A stretch of 64,000 bases of DNA from Desulfonema magnum (GCF_017377395.1 NZ_CP061800.1:7859001-7923000); one strand, 5' to 3'. Counted from the stretch's first letter, positions 1 to 9,492 are shown. Notes: generated by a model not told the origin, from the sequence alone. Translations and numbers: made by a program.

Positions 1-3000
1 ATTCAGTCGTTTCACCGAATCAGACCTGTTTATGGGTTTCAATCCACGCCCCCCGTGCGGGGAGCGACGAGATACCTGGCCCATGTCAAACCCGGACTGG
101 CGGGTTTCAATCCACGCCCCCCGTGCGGGGAGCGACTATCAGAGCGGTGTGAAGCTGATGCTTATAATTCTTGTTTCAATCCACGCCCCCCGTGCGGGGA
201 GCGACAAAGGGGGCGATCATTTGCTGTTGAATATTATTTGTTTCAATCCACGCCCCCCGTGCGGGGAGCGACTCGAACACCACGGTATGCCCGTCTTCTC
301 TGGTAATGTTTCAATCCACGCCCCCCGTGCGGGGAGCGACAAAGATTCCACCGCCATGTTGTTGAAAATGCTTGTTTCAATCCACGCCCCCCGTGCGGGG
401 AGCGACCCAGGGTAACATCTCGCCCCGCGTCCGATCATCTGTTTCAATCCACGCCCCCCGTGCGGGGAGCGACAAAGCTCGCCGCGGCAAAAGCGGACTC
501 ATTGCTAAGGTTTCAATCCACGCCCCCCGTGCGGGGAGCGACGCAAGCCCCTGTATCCCTGACATCAGACCGGTTTCAATCCACGCCCCCCGTGCGGGGA
601 GCGACTCGCTTTCCCGGTGGCGAAGGGAAAGTTTTTTTTTAGTTTCAATCCACGCCCCCCGTGCGGGGAGCGACTGGCCTTCCGCCTTCCGGTTCGTAGC
701 CAAACCCGTTTCAATCCACGCCCCCCGTGCGGGGAGCGACAATGAAAACCGTTTAAACTAAATCACTTTGTCATTGTTTCAATCCACGCCCCCCGTGCGG
801 GGAGCGACAGTTGCGGCACTATCCCAGCCTGAGCCGTCTGTCACGTTTCAATCCACGCCCCCCGTGCGGGGAGCGACGTCTGAGTTCGAGACAGGGATGT
901 CCGCTCTCGTTTCAATCCACGCCCCCCGTGCGGGGAGCGACAAAAATCGTGAGAAGCAGGTGCATAAACTCATGATTGTTTCAATCCACGCCCCCCGTGC
1001 GGGGAGCGACTTTTTTTGACCCGATTTTTTTTCCGGATGACGCCGTTTCAATCCACGCCCCCCGTGCGGGGAGCGACCCATTCTGAATTTTCGTCTATCC
1101 ATTCCATAATAAGTTTCAATCCACGCCCCCCGTGCGGGGAGCGACAATCCCGAATCGCAAAACCCTGAAGCAGTGCGCCGGTTTCAATCCACGCCCCCCG
1201 TGCGGGGAGCGACAGGAAATCCTGGATGTTGACACGCTCACGACGGTTTCAATCCACGCCCCCCGTGCGGGGAGCGACACACTGTTCTATCGCTCCCGCA
1301 TTACTCCGACAAAGTTTCAATCCACGCCCCCCGTGCGGGGAGCGACTTCGTAGCCAAACCAAACCAAACCAACCCAAACCGTTTCAATCCACGCCCCCCG
1401 TGCGGGGAGCGACGATTTGCCAGCTTACGGTTGAGGTACTTGTTCTTGTTTCAATCCACGCCCCCCGTGCGGGGAGCGACCTCCCGCACTGATCAACAGT
1501 TTTCCTAGCAATAGTTTCAATCCACGCCCCCCGTGCGGGGAGCGACGGGTTTCGTACAGGCAGTTATTGATCTCGTCAAAGTTTCAATCCACGCCCCCCG
1601 TGCGGGGAGCGACCAGAACTGGTTTACGGGCAAAAGTCGGGAAACCGGTTTCAATCCACGCCCCCCGTGCGGGGAGCGACCATAGTCACCTGAAAACTGA
1701 TACCCGGTTTTGAGTTTCAATCCACGCCCCCCGTGCGGGGAGCGACTTAAATGTCACACCAGGCGGAAGACCAGATGCAGTTTCAATCCACGCCCCCCGT
1801 GCGGGGAGCGACCCCTCCGGATCTTCAAAAATTCCATCAGGCAGAGTTTCAATCCACGCCCCCCGTGCGGGGAGCGACTATTTAGGCAAAAAATCATTTG
1901 ACATATTTTTTGTTTCAATCCACGCCCCCCGTGCGGGGAGCGACTGAACTCAAAGAGGAGCGTCCAAACCCTGCAAGGTTTCAATCCACGCCCCCCGTGC
2001 GGGGAGCGACACGATCTTGACAACAAATATGCTGATGCTGAGTTTCAATCCACGCCCCCCGTGCGGGGAGCGACCTGGCGAAAAGCGTCTACAATGTCCG
2101 TTCTGCAAGGGTTTCAATCCACGCCCCCCGTGCGGGGAGCGACTTCCGGCGGCGGCATAATGCCAGTTCAATCCGGAGTTTCAATCCACGCCCCCCGTGC
2201 GGGGAGCGACTTTCCAATGGCGGATTGAGGGTGATCAACATCTGGTTTCAATCCACGCCCCCCGTGCGGGGAGCGACCCGGGTTGATATTGTCCCGGCTC
2301 AAGATCGGCTGTTTCAATCCACGCCCCCCGTGCGGGGAGCGACAAAGCGTTGGAAAACAGCGGAGTCATTGCGGAACGGTTTCAATCCACGCCCCCCGTG
2401 CGGGGAGCGACAGGGTATTCTCTCACAGGCAGCATAAATGAGGTTTCAATCCACGCCCCCCGTGCGGGGAGCGACTTCCAGGGATCTTTTGTGCGGATAA
2501 GATATGAGGTTTCAATCCACGCCCCCCGTGCGGGGAGCGACGTCTTCTCAATCCTGTCATTCTTGATTGATGCGGTTTCAATCCACGCCCCCCGTGCGGG
2601 GAGCGACATTGATAAGCCCGTAGCCATCCCCTCACAAAAGAGTTTCAATCCACGCCCCCCGTGCGGGGAGCGACTTTTTGTTGAACCTGGAAAATGGCAT
2701 ATTCGATTTGTTTCAATCCACGCCCCCCGTGCGGGGAGCGACGACCGGTATGCGCTATTGAAGCAGGGAATAACCGTTTCAATCCACGCCCCCCGTGCGG
2801 GGAGCGACATGCAGACAGCAAAAATGTTGGCAAAAATGCAGGTTTCAATCCACGCCCCCCGTGCGGGGAGCGACCAAATCAACTCCGCTGAATGGTCAAG
2901 GACACCCGTTTCAATCCACGCCCCCCGTGCGGGGAGCGACTTGGGTTTGTTTTTACTTGCCGGATGCTCGTCCGGTTTCAATCCACGCCCCCCGTGCGGG

Positions 3001-3205
3001 GAGCGACATGACAAAGACTTGCTTACCCTCGGTTAAAAGCGTTTCAATCCACGCCCCCCGTGCGGGGAGCGACCCGGGTTGACATGGGGTCTATAATTTG
3101 TCATAAGTTTCAATCCACGCCCCCCGTGCGGGGAGCGACAGCATATCAATAGCCCGCTGTTCATCCATGTAGGTTTCAATCCACGCCCCCCGTGCGGGGA
3201 GCGAC
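1..3205 (-). CRISPR. Type I-C CRISPR array, at least 48 repeats, open at the left edge
   Basis: I count 48 apparently identical 33-bp repeats, the first at 36-68 and the last at 3173-3205, separated by 47 unique spacers of about 33-36 bp; part of a further spacer occupies 1-35, so the array continues outside the window. On the plus strand each repeat begins GTTTCAATCCACGC and ends GGGGAGCGAC, with an internal CCCC/GGGG inverted repeat. The ATTGAAAC end typical of I-C repeats is at the 3' end when read on the minus strand, so transcription should run right to left, away from cas2. The first repeat after the leader is then 3173-3205 and the newest spacers are near 3170. No degenerate repeat was seen inside the window, so the true trailer end is further left. 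Confidence 0.98.
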
Positions 3206-3437
3206 CGCTTCAGGCTAACCCACTGAAGCCATAGTATTTATTTCTTCCTTTCTGCGATCCTAAAGTGTTCAGCTTGTAACACATCGAATCAGAAAAATCA
3301 AGAATTATAATTTCATTTATTTCTAACTAGTTATGTCTGGTGCGAACCTTTATTTGATTTTTATGGCACAAATCAGCGTCCCGTAAGGCTAAACACGGAA
3401 AACGCTGATTTGTGAGCTTCAGGTTCGCAGATAATTT
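3206..3437 (-). promoter_or_regulatory. CRISPR leader
   Basis: This AT-rich, gene-free 232-bp segment lies between the cas2 stop codon and the leader-proximal repeat, which is where a I-C leader is expected. Next to the first repeat it carries a short inverted repeat (GCTTCA near 3207, TGAAGC near 3224). No specific promoter or IHF site was assigned. Its cas2-side part contains the nested inverted repeat listed separately. Confidence 0.75.
3342..3428. other. Three-tier nested inverted repeat after cas2
   Basis: Three perfect nested stems are visible: outer GCGAACCT (3342-3349) with AGGTTCGC (3421-3428), middle ACAAATCAGCG (3368-3378) with CGCTGATTTGT (3403-3413), and inner CCGT (3381-3384) with ACGG (3395-3398). 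It sits 9 bp past the cas2 stop. It could end the cas transcript or insulate it from the leader, but there is no clear U-tract, so it is not called an intrinsic terminator. Confidence 0.7.
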
Positions 3438-3725
3438 TCAGACAATCAGAAGTCCTTCCTGATCAATCGCCTTTTTTGCGCCAATATGTTCCACTCTGCG
3501 CCTCCAATTTGATCCCAAAAAATAAAACCGAAGACTGTCTTTTTCCGGATCAATCTCATCAATCAGTCTCTGACGCAGAAAAGTCCACCGTGCCGGATCA
3601 AGAATACATTCAAAAACCGAATACTGCACCCGCTGTCCGTAATCTTTACAAGCTTTTGCCACCCGTCGCAGGCGTTTTTGTCCGGTTTCATCCATAGCCA
3701 CATCATAACTTACCAAAACAAACAT
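3438..3725 (-). CDS. cas2: CRISPR-associated protein Cas2
   Basis: This 95-residue protein is the normal length for I-C Cas2. It has the ferredoxin-like fold signature starting MFVLVSYDV, with the conserved Asp at residue 8. In the family, a Cas2 dimer bridges two Cas1 dimers in the spacer-integration complex. It starts 12 bp after the cas1 stop with a good ribosome site (AGGAGGG). It is the last cas gene before the leader. Confidence 0.96.
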   Translation of the reverse strand: MFVLVSYDVAMDETGQKRLRRVAKACKDYGQRVQYSVFECILDPARWTFLRQRLIDEIDPEKDSLRFYFLGSNWRRRVEHIGAKKAIDQEGLLIV

Positions 3726-3737
3726 TTTTACACCCTC

Positions 3738-4772
3738 CTATTTCCAGATAAACGGCGGATAAGCATCGAGATCGCCCCTCAAATAGCGGGCAAGCAGCAA
3801 TGCCTGATAATGGAACAGCAATCCGATTGGCATCTTTTCCTCCAGGAACGGATGCATAATCTCATTCTGCTTTCGGTTATGCCAGGCAGCCAGAACCGAT
3901 TTTCGGGTATCATCGTCCATCATCACCGCGCCGGATTTCAGTTTTTTAAAACCTTTGTTTTTCACCTGAGCAAGATTTATCAGGGAGAGTACTACACGAT
4001 CAGTCAGAAAAGGGCGAAATTCCTCCATCATATCCAAAGCCAGCCCGGGACGACCGGGCCGGTCTCTGTGCAGAAAACCCACAGCCGGATCCAAACCTAC
4101 AGATTCAAGGGCTGACCGAACATCATGCGTCAAAACCGTATATAAAAAAGACAGCAGGCAGTTTACATTATCCAGAGGGGGGCGGCGGCTTCGCTTGTAA
4201 AAATAAAAATTTTTTTTCTGAGAAAGAATCAGGTGATCAAAAACACTGAAGTAGATATGTGCAGCCTCGCCCTCATATCCTCGTATGGTATCCAGAGGCA
4301 ATGATTCTGATTTTATCTGCTTCATATAAGCTGTGATGCGGTCCCCTGCACCTCGGACTTTGTCCGCATCCAGTTTCTCAGAATGGTCTCTCAAAGCTCT
4401 CCTGAGAACAGTTCGGGAGTTCATAAGCTTCCCAATAGCGATGGATTCAGCGATTTTTGCGGATTTTTCCATGTTATCTGCCTGGCGGTATTGTTCACGT
4501 CGCAGCAGGACATTTCCCGACACAGGCCCCTGAACTCTCGCAAGAAACCGCCCGTATTCTGAAAGAAAAGAGATTGTCACGTCATTTTCCGCACAAAATC
4601 CCATCAAAAAAGGACTGCATGTAATATTCCCGAAACAGACAATCCCGCCGATGGTATGAACGGGGATTTGTTGCAATATTTTTCCCTCGAACTTCACAGC
4701 AACCGTCTCGCCTTCTTTGGCGACATAAGCCCCCTGGGTGCCTACAAAAAGGGTATTCAGATGTTTTTTCAT
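3738..4772 (-). CDS. cas1: CRISPR-associated integrase Cas1
   Basis: At 344 residues this is full length for I-C Cas1. The metal-binding residues expected for the integrase are visible: Glu about 167 in GYEGEAA, His 235 in GFLHRDRPG, and acidic residues about 247-251 in LALDMMEEF. Cas1 integrates prespacers at the leader-repeat junction together with Cas2. Its ATG overlaps the cas4 stop by 4 bp (ATGA), so cas4 and cas1 are translationally coupled. It is the only cas1 in the window and must serve both effector modules if both are active. Confidence 0.97.
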   Translation of the reverse strand: MKKHLNTLFVGTQGAYVAKEGETVAVKFEGKILQQIPVHTIGGIVCFGNITCSPFLMGFCAENDVTISFLSEYGRFLARVQGPVSGNVLLRREQYRQADNMEKSAKIAESIAIGKLMNSRTVLRRALRDHSEKLDADKVRGAGDRITAYMKQIKSESLPLDTIRGYEGEAAHIYFSVFDHLILSQKKNFYFYKRSRRPPLDNVNCLLSFLYTVLTHDVRSALESVGLDPAVGFLHRDRPGRPGLALDMMEEFRPFLTDRVVLSLINLAQVKNKGFKKLKSGAVMMDDDTRKSVLAAWHNRKQNEIMHPFLEEKMPIGLLFHYQALLLARYLRGDLDAYPPFIWK

Positions 4773-5410
4773 ATTTCTCCCATCATCTCGTCAAGATAGT
4801 TGTTCACGTTTTTATTTTTCCCGCTGATTTTGGGCAGACAAAAGGTGAGCAGCGAACAACTTCTGCATTTCTGTGTATAAACAGCAGGAGGCGTAAGTCC
4901 TGAGCGGATAAGATCATGCAGTCGCTTTGCCGCATCCCTTGTTTCTGTCCTCAGTTCATTGTCAAATATGATATTCTGGCGGCGGCGCTGCTTACCGTAA
5001 AAAAGATCGCCGTCAGGGATTTCAATATCCAGCATTTCCTCAAGACACATTGCCTGTGCGCAAAGCTGCACTTTGTCGCAGTTATCTGCTTTGGGCTTAC
5101 CGCGTTTGTATTCCACAGGCTTCACCTGAGAAATACGCTGGGATTTTTTTGTTGCATAGTGAAACTCCACCACGTCGGCTTTTCCGATCACGCCCAGTTC
5201 TAATGAACGTATGGGCAGTGCATATTCGATTTTCACTCTGCCTCTGGATTCGCTTTCTCCAGAATCCACCCGCTCGTGGAGGATTTTGCCCTCGGCAGTA
5301 AAGAGATTTTCCGCCCATACCTGCTCGATATGAATCAGCGCGCATTGACGCTCGCAGAAAATAATATGCTGCAACGCGGAAAGAGATAGGAGGTTGTCTT
5401 CGGTGTGCAT
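4769..5410 (-). CDS. cas4: CRISPR-associated exonuclease Cas4
   Basis: This RecB-family nuclease has the expected Fe-S cysteines: CERQC near the N-terminus and CRSCSLLTFC near the C-terminus. The nuclease motifs GKADVVEF and PVEYKRGK lie between them. Cas4 trims and orients prespacers by PAM before integration. The frame stays open to 5449, but the upstream 13 codons read through a low-complexity GGCAAGGG tract, so I chose the ATG at 5410 (MHTEDNLL), giving 213 residues. It is separated from cas7-1 by a 405-bp stretch with decayed repeats, so it may have its own promoter. Confidence 0.93.
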   Translation of the reverse strand: MHTEDNLLSLSALQHIIFCERQCALIHIEQVWAENLFTAEGKILHERVDSGESESRGRVKIEYALPIRSLELGVIGKADVVEFHYATKKSQRISQVKPVEYKRGKPKADNCDKVQLCAQAMCLEEMLDIEIPDGDLFYGKQRRRQNIIFDNELRTETRDAAKRLHDLIRSGLTPPAVYTQKCRSCSLLTFCLPKISGKNKNVNNYLDEMMGEI

Positions 5411-5497
5411 TTTGTTTTTCCTGGGTTTGGGGTGAGAGGCAAGGGGCAAGGGGCGAAGGGCGAGTGTTTCTGTCTTTAGCCCCTTGTCCGTTTGTCT
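5411..5497. repeat. Low-complexity GGCAAGGG tract upstream of cas4
   Basis: Around 5430-5470 the plus strand reads as repeated GGCAAGG/GGCGAAGG words. The complementary CTTGCCC word recurs as a longer tract at 19428-19520. No gene is visible. Confidence 0.5.
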
Positions 5498-5736
5498 GTT
5501 TTAATCTGAGTCCCCGGACGGAGGCGACTTAAAATTTTTCATCAGGTGTTACACCATCCGGGGAAGTGCGCCAGTTTACAGATTCAATCCAAGGTCTTGC
5601 GAGGAGCGACTTGTGCCGTTGCTCAAACCCTGCATTAAAGTCTTCAATCCACGGTTCCCACATGGGGAGCGACCGAAAGTTATTGTGGCACTTTACAACT
5701 CAGCTTACTTTCAATCCACGCCCCGCAGGGAAGGAC
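5498..5736 (-). CRISPR. Decayed CRISPR array between cas7-1 and cas4
   Basis: Four degenerate versions of the main repeat are spaced at CRISPR-like intervals: 5498-5528 (ends GGAGGCGAC), 5581-5610 (GATTCAATCC to GAGGAGCGAC), 5640-5673 (TCTTCAATCCACGG to GGGGAGCGAC) and 5708-5736 (CTTTCAATCCACGCCCC). A weaker fifth candidate is near 5787-5815. Gaps of 52, 29 and 34 bp resemble decayed spacers. Each copy differs from the others and from the active repeat, so this looks like a dead array in the same orientation as the live one. Confidence 0.8.
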
Positions 5737-5815
5737 AGTCCACCCGGAGAGATGACGTTTTAAAATTTCAAAAAGCGTTTTTTGACGTTTCGGTTCACGC
5801 CATATAGAGGCAAGC

Positions 5816-6880
5816 TTAAAAACACTCCAAAAAGACACCTTTGGGAACAGAGCCCTGATCCACTTCTATCTCCTCATAGTCTTCGATGGAGCGGGGTGGT
5901 ACAGATTGTTCCTCCAATTCTCTCCTGAGCTTGGGTTTAATCAGCTTGAAAAGCTTGTGTGCCGGATAATTGCCCCGTTTATTTTCATGGCTGAACACAT
6001 AAAGTCCCTGGGTCGTCATTTGCCCCCGGGCCGCTGCTCGGTCGAACTCAAACATATTCAGCAAGGCATTCCATAGAAATTCCAAATCTTTTTCAGAAAC
6101 ATCGGCATTGTCCGCAAGATAAGGATTGTAAAAACCATGTGCGCGATAAAGTCCGTAAGGCACTACGGGCTTTCTCGCCATCGTGTTTTCCTTACTTTTT
6201 TTGTCTTCCTCCTTTGTCACGGCTTTGCGAGTGATGGAGATATCAAGACGATGGATCGGATGAACGGATTTGGCAAAAGTAAACTGCACAGGTCCCCGCA
6301 CCTGACCAGCGTTAATCCCCGTGGAAAGAACAGCTCCGAACATCCTGATGTCATAATATTTTTCAATAAGTCTCTTCTGAGTATTCCGCCGATCTTCCTC
6401 CTTCAAGGTCTTTTTCTTGCCTAACGGTTTGACCACGTCTTGAAGCTTCTTGTTTAAATTTTTATCCTCCACATTTTGAAACAACTTTTTTACTCCATTG
6501 GCCGTAAGAGGTGAGCCGACATAAGACAAAATATTTCCATCCAGTTCAAAACCTTCTGCCTGATTCTCCTGAAACCATTCAATGAGTTCATCTTCTTTCA
6601 GTGTGGTTTGAGGATATTCAACACCGATGTCCCTTGCGGCATCATCTATCAGACGATTCAACGCAGTTTCGCTCTGAATAAAAATCGGTAAATCTTCTGT
6701 CATCTGGAGATAATCCCTGACCTTGCGTTTGATTGCCACATCTGTTACCAAACCATGCATGGTTTCGGGATCAATTCTCGGCAAATTTCCTGCATCCGGG
6801 TCTCCGTTGGGATTCCCGTTTTCAACATCAAACAAAAATACAAAGTCGTGTCGTTTCTTCGGATCTGTGTGCTTACCCAT
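5816..6880 (-). CDS. cas7: Cas7 (Csd2), type I-C backbone subunit, copy 1
   Basis: This 354-residue protein has the diagnostic I-C Cas7 block DVENGNPNGDPDAGNLPR near residue 18, followed by RIDPETMHGLVTDV, and a later segment rich in RGQMTTQGLYVFSH. Cas7 subunits form the filament that holds the crRNA spacer. It is about 60 residues longer than copy 2 (296), with much of the extra length between residues about 60 and 130. Its ATG overlaps the cas8c-1 stop by 8 bp and has a GGAGGAAGGAA ribosome site. It is the last gene of effector module 1 before the decayed array. Confidence 0.95.
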   Translation of the reverse strand: MGKHTDPKKRHDFVFLFDVENGNPNGDPDAGNLPRIDPETMHGLVTDVAIKRKVRDYLQMTEDLPIFIQSETALNRLIDDAARDIGVEYPQTTLKEDELIEWFQENQAEGFELDGNILSYVGSPLTANGVKKLFQNVEDKNLNKKLQDVVKPLGKKKTLKEEDRRNTQKRLIEKYYDIRMFGAVLSTGINAGQVRGPVQFTFAKSVHPIHRLDISITRKAVTKEEDKKSKENTMARKPVVPYGLYRAHGFYNPYLADNADVSEKDLEFLWNALLNMFEFDRAAARGQMTTQGLYVFSHENKRGNYPAHKLFKLIKPKLRRELEEQSVPPRSIEDYEEIEVDQGSVPKGVFLECF

Positions 6881-7301
6881 TTCCTTCCTCCTTTTTTTCT
6901 TTTTCTCTCTTTAGTTTTTTTTCGAGTTTCTCCGCTTCAAAATCCGCCTTTTGGTGATAAAACCCCAGAGAAAATTCAGCCTGTCCCTCTAAACTCAGAA
7001 CTTTGGGGAAGCCCCCAATCTCGTCAATTCTTTTCTGCACCTCTGTAAAACGTTCCGAAAGCTTTTTATGTCCCAGCTGATTCTTTCGTATTTTCGGAAA
7101 GTGGTCGGTTGTTGCTCTGGTGAGCAATGTACCAAAAACCGATGTAGGCGAGGAAGATGCTGCCCCGTAAAAGCGATCAACCAGCGTTGTATTGATACGC
7201 CATCTTAAAGCTCTTAATTGCGCCTCTTCCAAAATAGCGAGAAGTCTGCCGCATTGATAGGCAAGAATATCTCGCTCAGGATTCAGTTTTTCCATTTCCA
7301 T
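6873..7301 (-). CDS. cas11c: Cas11c small subunit from internal start in cas8c-1
   Basis: Type I-C systems are known to make the small subunit Cas11c from an internal start in the cas8c 3' end. Here an in-frame ATG at 7301 follows AAGGAG with about 6 bp spacing inside cas8c-1. It would give a 142-residue protein starting MEMEKLNPERD. The equivalent position of copy 2 also has a ribosome site and ATG. The family mechanism is established; use of this particular start is inferred from the sequence. Confidence 0.7.
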   Translation of the reverse strand: MEMEKLNPERDILAYQCGRLLAILEEAQLRALRWRINTTLVDRFYGAASSSPTSVFGTLLTRATTDHFPKIRKNQLGHKKLSERFTEVQKRIDEIGGFPKVLSLEGQAEFSLGFYHQKADFEAEKLEKKLKREKEKKEEGNG

Positions 7302-8792
7302 ATATGTCTCCTTGTTATAAGTTAACAACATCTTTAAGACTGCTGCCACGATGTTCATGGTATTGGGCTTACCAAAAATTTTGGGATTACGAAAACAAAG
7401 CACAGCGAGTTCAAGCAGACCTCTTGGCGGAAAATCACCAAGATAAGCTGTTCGCAGGAGTCCCCGGCTCAAATTCGGATTGGGATGCGCCGCTGTTTTA
7501 TATAGCGGCTTGTCAAGATTTGATGCTTCCACGGCTTTCAATATGTCGGGGATTGAAAAACACCTGAGCTTATCACCGGAAGGAGTGATAATTCGCTGCG
7601 AATCAAGAAATTTCTTGAGATGGTCTTTCAGGTGATCCAGGGGAACATGAAACCACTCCCGAACCGTTATCCTGCCCTTGTTGGGTGAAAGAACGATCAG
7701 ATAAAACTCATTCTCCGATATTCGCAACGCACTTTTTTCTGCTTTCCACGGTACCTTGAGCAGATTTTCAAGATGCTTTAAATCAGGAGGGGGCGATTCA
7801 TCCTTTGCTGAAAAGACACCATCTTCCATTATCATCGCTAAATTTTGCAATTGTACACTCGGGTCAAGTTCAGTTTTTTCCCCTTCCTGTTCTGCTTCTA
7901 TAGGCCCACTTTCTTTAAACCAGAAAATCGCAAACTGATTTCTGAAAGAATCCGTGTTCAGCTTGCCGTCTTTTTTGTCCTGAATGAGAGTTTTGTGATG
8001 CAATGAATTACTGCTAAGGTAACTCAATGTGCTTGCAATGGTATTTCCGCAAGCATAGCACTGCCCAAGATGTGCATTGTTTTTAACATTTCCTCCTTCC
8101 ATAAAAGAGACAAAGGCATTTTTATTGCAAGAATGCAAGGGACTTGATGAACTGAAGAACTTTGTGTAAGGAACATTTTTAGCCAAAGACTTTTTTTGAC
8201 CACATATTGAACAGAATCCCTTGACAGATTTTCCATTTTTAGTCTTCTGCTCTTTATCCCTACCTAGCTCCTTGCTCCAAAATCTTTTGACTTCAAGATG
8301 TTCAAAAAGATGCTTTCCAATCAAAGGACCATCTTCCATTACAAAGGAAACCCAATCCTTATGGTAAATCTCCTTGTAGCGGGAATCGTTCTTCAGCAGC
8401 CCTTTAGATAGTATTTCCTGAATGAGCGAAATCGCATTTTTCAATGCAGGTTTCTTTATCTCATTGTCCTGAGATATTTTATTTAATAAAGACTGAAAAG
8501 AATCATGCTTCTTCCCTGCATCCTCATCAATCCCTCCACCTTTTTTATTTTGTACTCCCAAAGCATAAGCAGCCTCGTCAGCAAAGGGATGAGCACTAGT
8601 ATTTGTTCCTGTTCGTCCGCGCCTTGGACGGGGTTTCTGTATCTCAGATTCCTCAATATGACATTTCAATGACGGTTCGCTCCATATATGGACAACCCAC
8701 TTAATCGCCTTTGTGTACTCGTAAAATCCGAATGGCAAGAGTTTTCCTTCATTTTCAAGACGCTGACCAAGTTCCATCAGTTCATTAAACAT
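6873..8792 (-). CDS. cas8c: Cas8c (Csd1), type I-C large subunit, copy 1
   Basis: This is the large Cascade subunit, expected to recognise the PAM and help open target DNA. I chose the ATG at 8792 (MFNELMELGQRL), which has a GGAGGG site 6 bp upstream and overlaps cas5-1 by 8 bp, instead of the open frame up to 8849; this gives 639 residues. Two CxxC pairs (CSICG and CYACG, about 45 residues apart) suggest a zinc site. Sequence is strongly diverged from copy 2 except near the C-terminus, where both end in a GxYHQKxxF-type motif. An internal start for Cas11c is annotated separately. Confidence 0.92.
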   Translation of the reverse strand: MFNELMELGQRLENEGKLLPFGFYEYTKAIKWVVHIWSEPSLKCHIEESEIQKPRPRRGRTGTNTSAHPFADEAAYALGVQNKKGGGIDEDAGKKHDSFQSLLNKISQDNEIKKPALKNAISLIQEILSKGLLKNDSRYKEIYHKDWVSFVMEDGPLIGKHLFEHLEVKRFWSKELGRDKEQKTKNGKSVKGFCSICGQKKSLAKNVPYTKFFSSSSPLHSCNKNAFVSFMEGGNVKNNAHLGQCYACGNTIASTLSYLSSNSLHHKTLIQDKKDGKLNTDSFRNQFAIFWFKESGPIEAEQEGEKTELDPSVQLQNLAMIMEDGVFSAKDESPPPDLKHLENLLKVPWKAEKSALRISENEFYLIVLSPNKGRITVREWFHVPLDHLKDHLKKFLDSQRIITPSGDKLRCFSIPDILKAVEASNLDKPLYKTAAHPNPNLSRGLLRTAYLGDFPPRGLLELAVLCFRNPKIFGKPNTMNIVAAVLKMLLTYNKETYMEMEKLNPERDILAYQCGRLLAILEEAQLRALRWRINTTLVDRFYGAASSSPTSVFGTLLTRATTDHFPKIRKNQLGHKKLSERFTEVQKRIDEIGGFPKVLSLEGQAEFSLGFYHQKADFEAEKLEKKLKREKEKKEEGNG

Positions 8793-9492
8793 GATTTCCC
8801 TCCAATTCATACAGTTCATTGTATTTTTCGCGGGGAACTTCAAGGACATTATTCTTCAAAATGGCATCAAAATATAACGCGTGGGCATAACCTTTGACAG
8901 TATAAGTCTTCTCCTTTTTGGAATCACGACGGTGAAACCTGATTTCAGCACGTTCAGCGCTTTCACAATAGGCAATGTCAAAGAGCATTCTTCCGATTGC
9001 CAGCGTAACAGGTTCTTCCGCTTCCTCGCTTCCGTCCGCCGGTTCAAACCATGCTGCAAATTCTCTCGTGCCGAGATACGGTGTATGATGATACTGCCCT
9101 TTTTCGAGCTTTCTTTGAAATTGATCTTTATACGCCTCCAAGGAGTGTCTTCCTGCTTTCTGAATGATTTCAGTCCTGATTACATATTCCACATCTTTCA
9201 GGATCAGACTGCCGCGCTGTTGCCGTTGTTTTCCTTTTTCAATTACGATAGGCTCCTTGGTCTGACGGTCTTTGATTTCGTTCCGCATGATGCTGATTTG
9301 CTTAATCGGTTTCAGAACCTTGATTTGCCTTATCTCAAAGCGGATTTCGGGCTTCCAGAATATTGATTCCAGCACTCCCCTGGCAGCTCCTGGCGTAATC
9401 ATCGGATAGCTGCACCGTTCCACTTTCAGAGCGGGATTTGTGAAGCATGCGAAATCGCCGCCAATTTTAACATCAAACACTGCTTTGCTCAT
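8785..9492 (-). CDS. cas5: Cas5c (Cas5d), copy 1, possibly lacking nuclease residues
   Basis: This Cas5 protein of about 235 residues has the N-terminal Cas5c pattern (DVKIGGDFACFTNP, then ARGVLESIFWKP) and the later PYLGTREF motif. In I-C systems Cas5c replaces Cas6 and cuts the pre-crRNA; Bacillus halodurans Cas5d uses Tyr46, Lys116 and His117. By eye, copy 1 has Phe at the Tyr position (SIFWKP) and EAYKDQF where copy 2 has AKHKDMF. An alternative alignment with a small insertion would place RH of GRHSLEAY at the Lys-His pair. I chose the ATG at 9492 (MSKAVFD), which has a GGAGGAAGA site, over the frame start at 9507. Confidence 0.92.
   Translation of the reverse strand: MSKAVFDVKIGGDFACFTNPALKVERCSYPMITPGAARGVLESIFWKPEIRFEIRQIKVLKPIKQISIMRNEIKDRQTKEPIVIEKGKQRQQRGSLILKDVEYVIRTEIIQKAGRHSLEAYKDQFQRKLEKGQYHHTPYLGTREFAAWFEPADGSEEAEEPVTLAIGRMLFDIAYCESAERAEIRFHRRDSKKEKTYTVKGYAHALYFDAILKNNVLEVPREKYNELYELEGNHV

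Noticed and set aside
32..3082. Many open frames on both strands within 1-3205, with recurring peptides such as FNPRPPCGER
   Set aside because: They are translations of the CRISPR repeat in different frames; no ribosome sites and no family resemblance.
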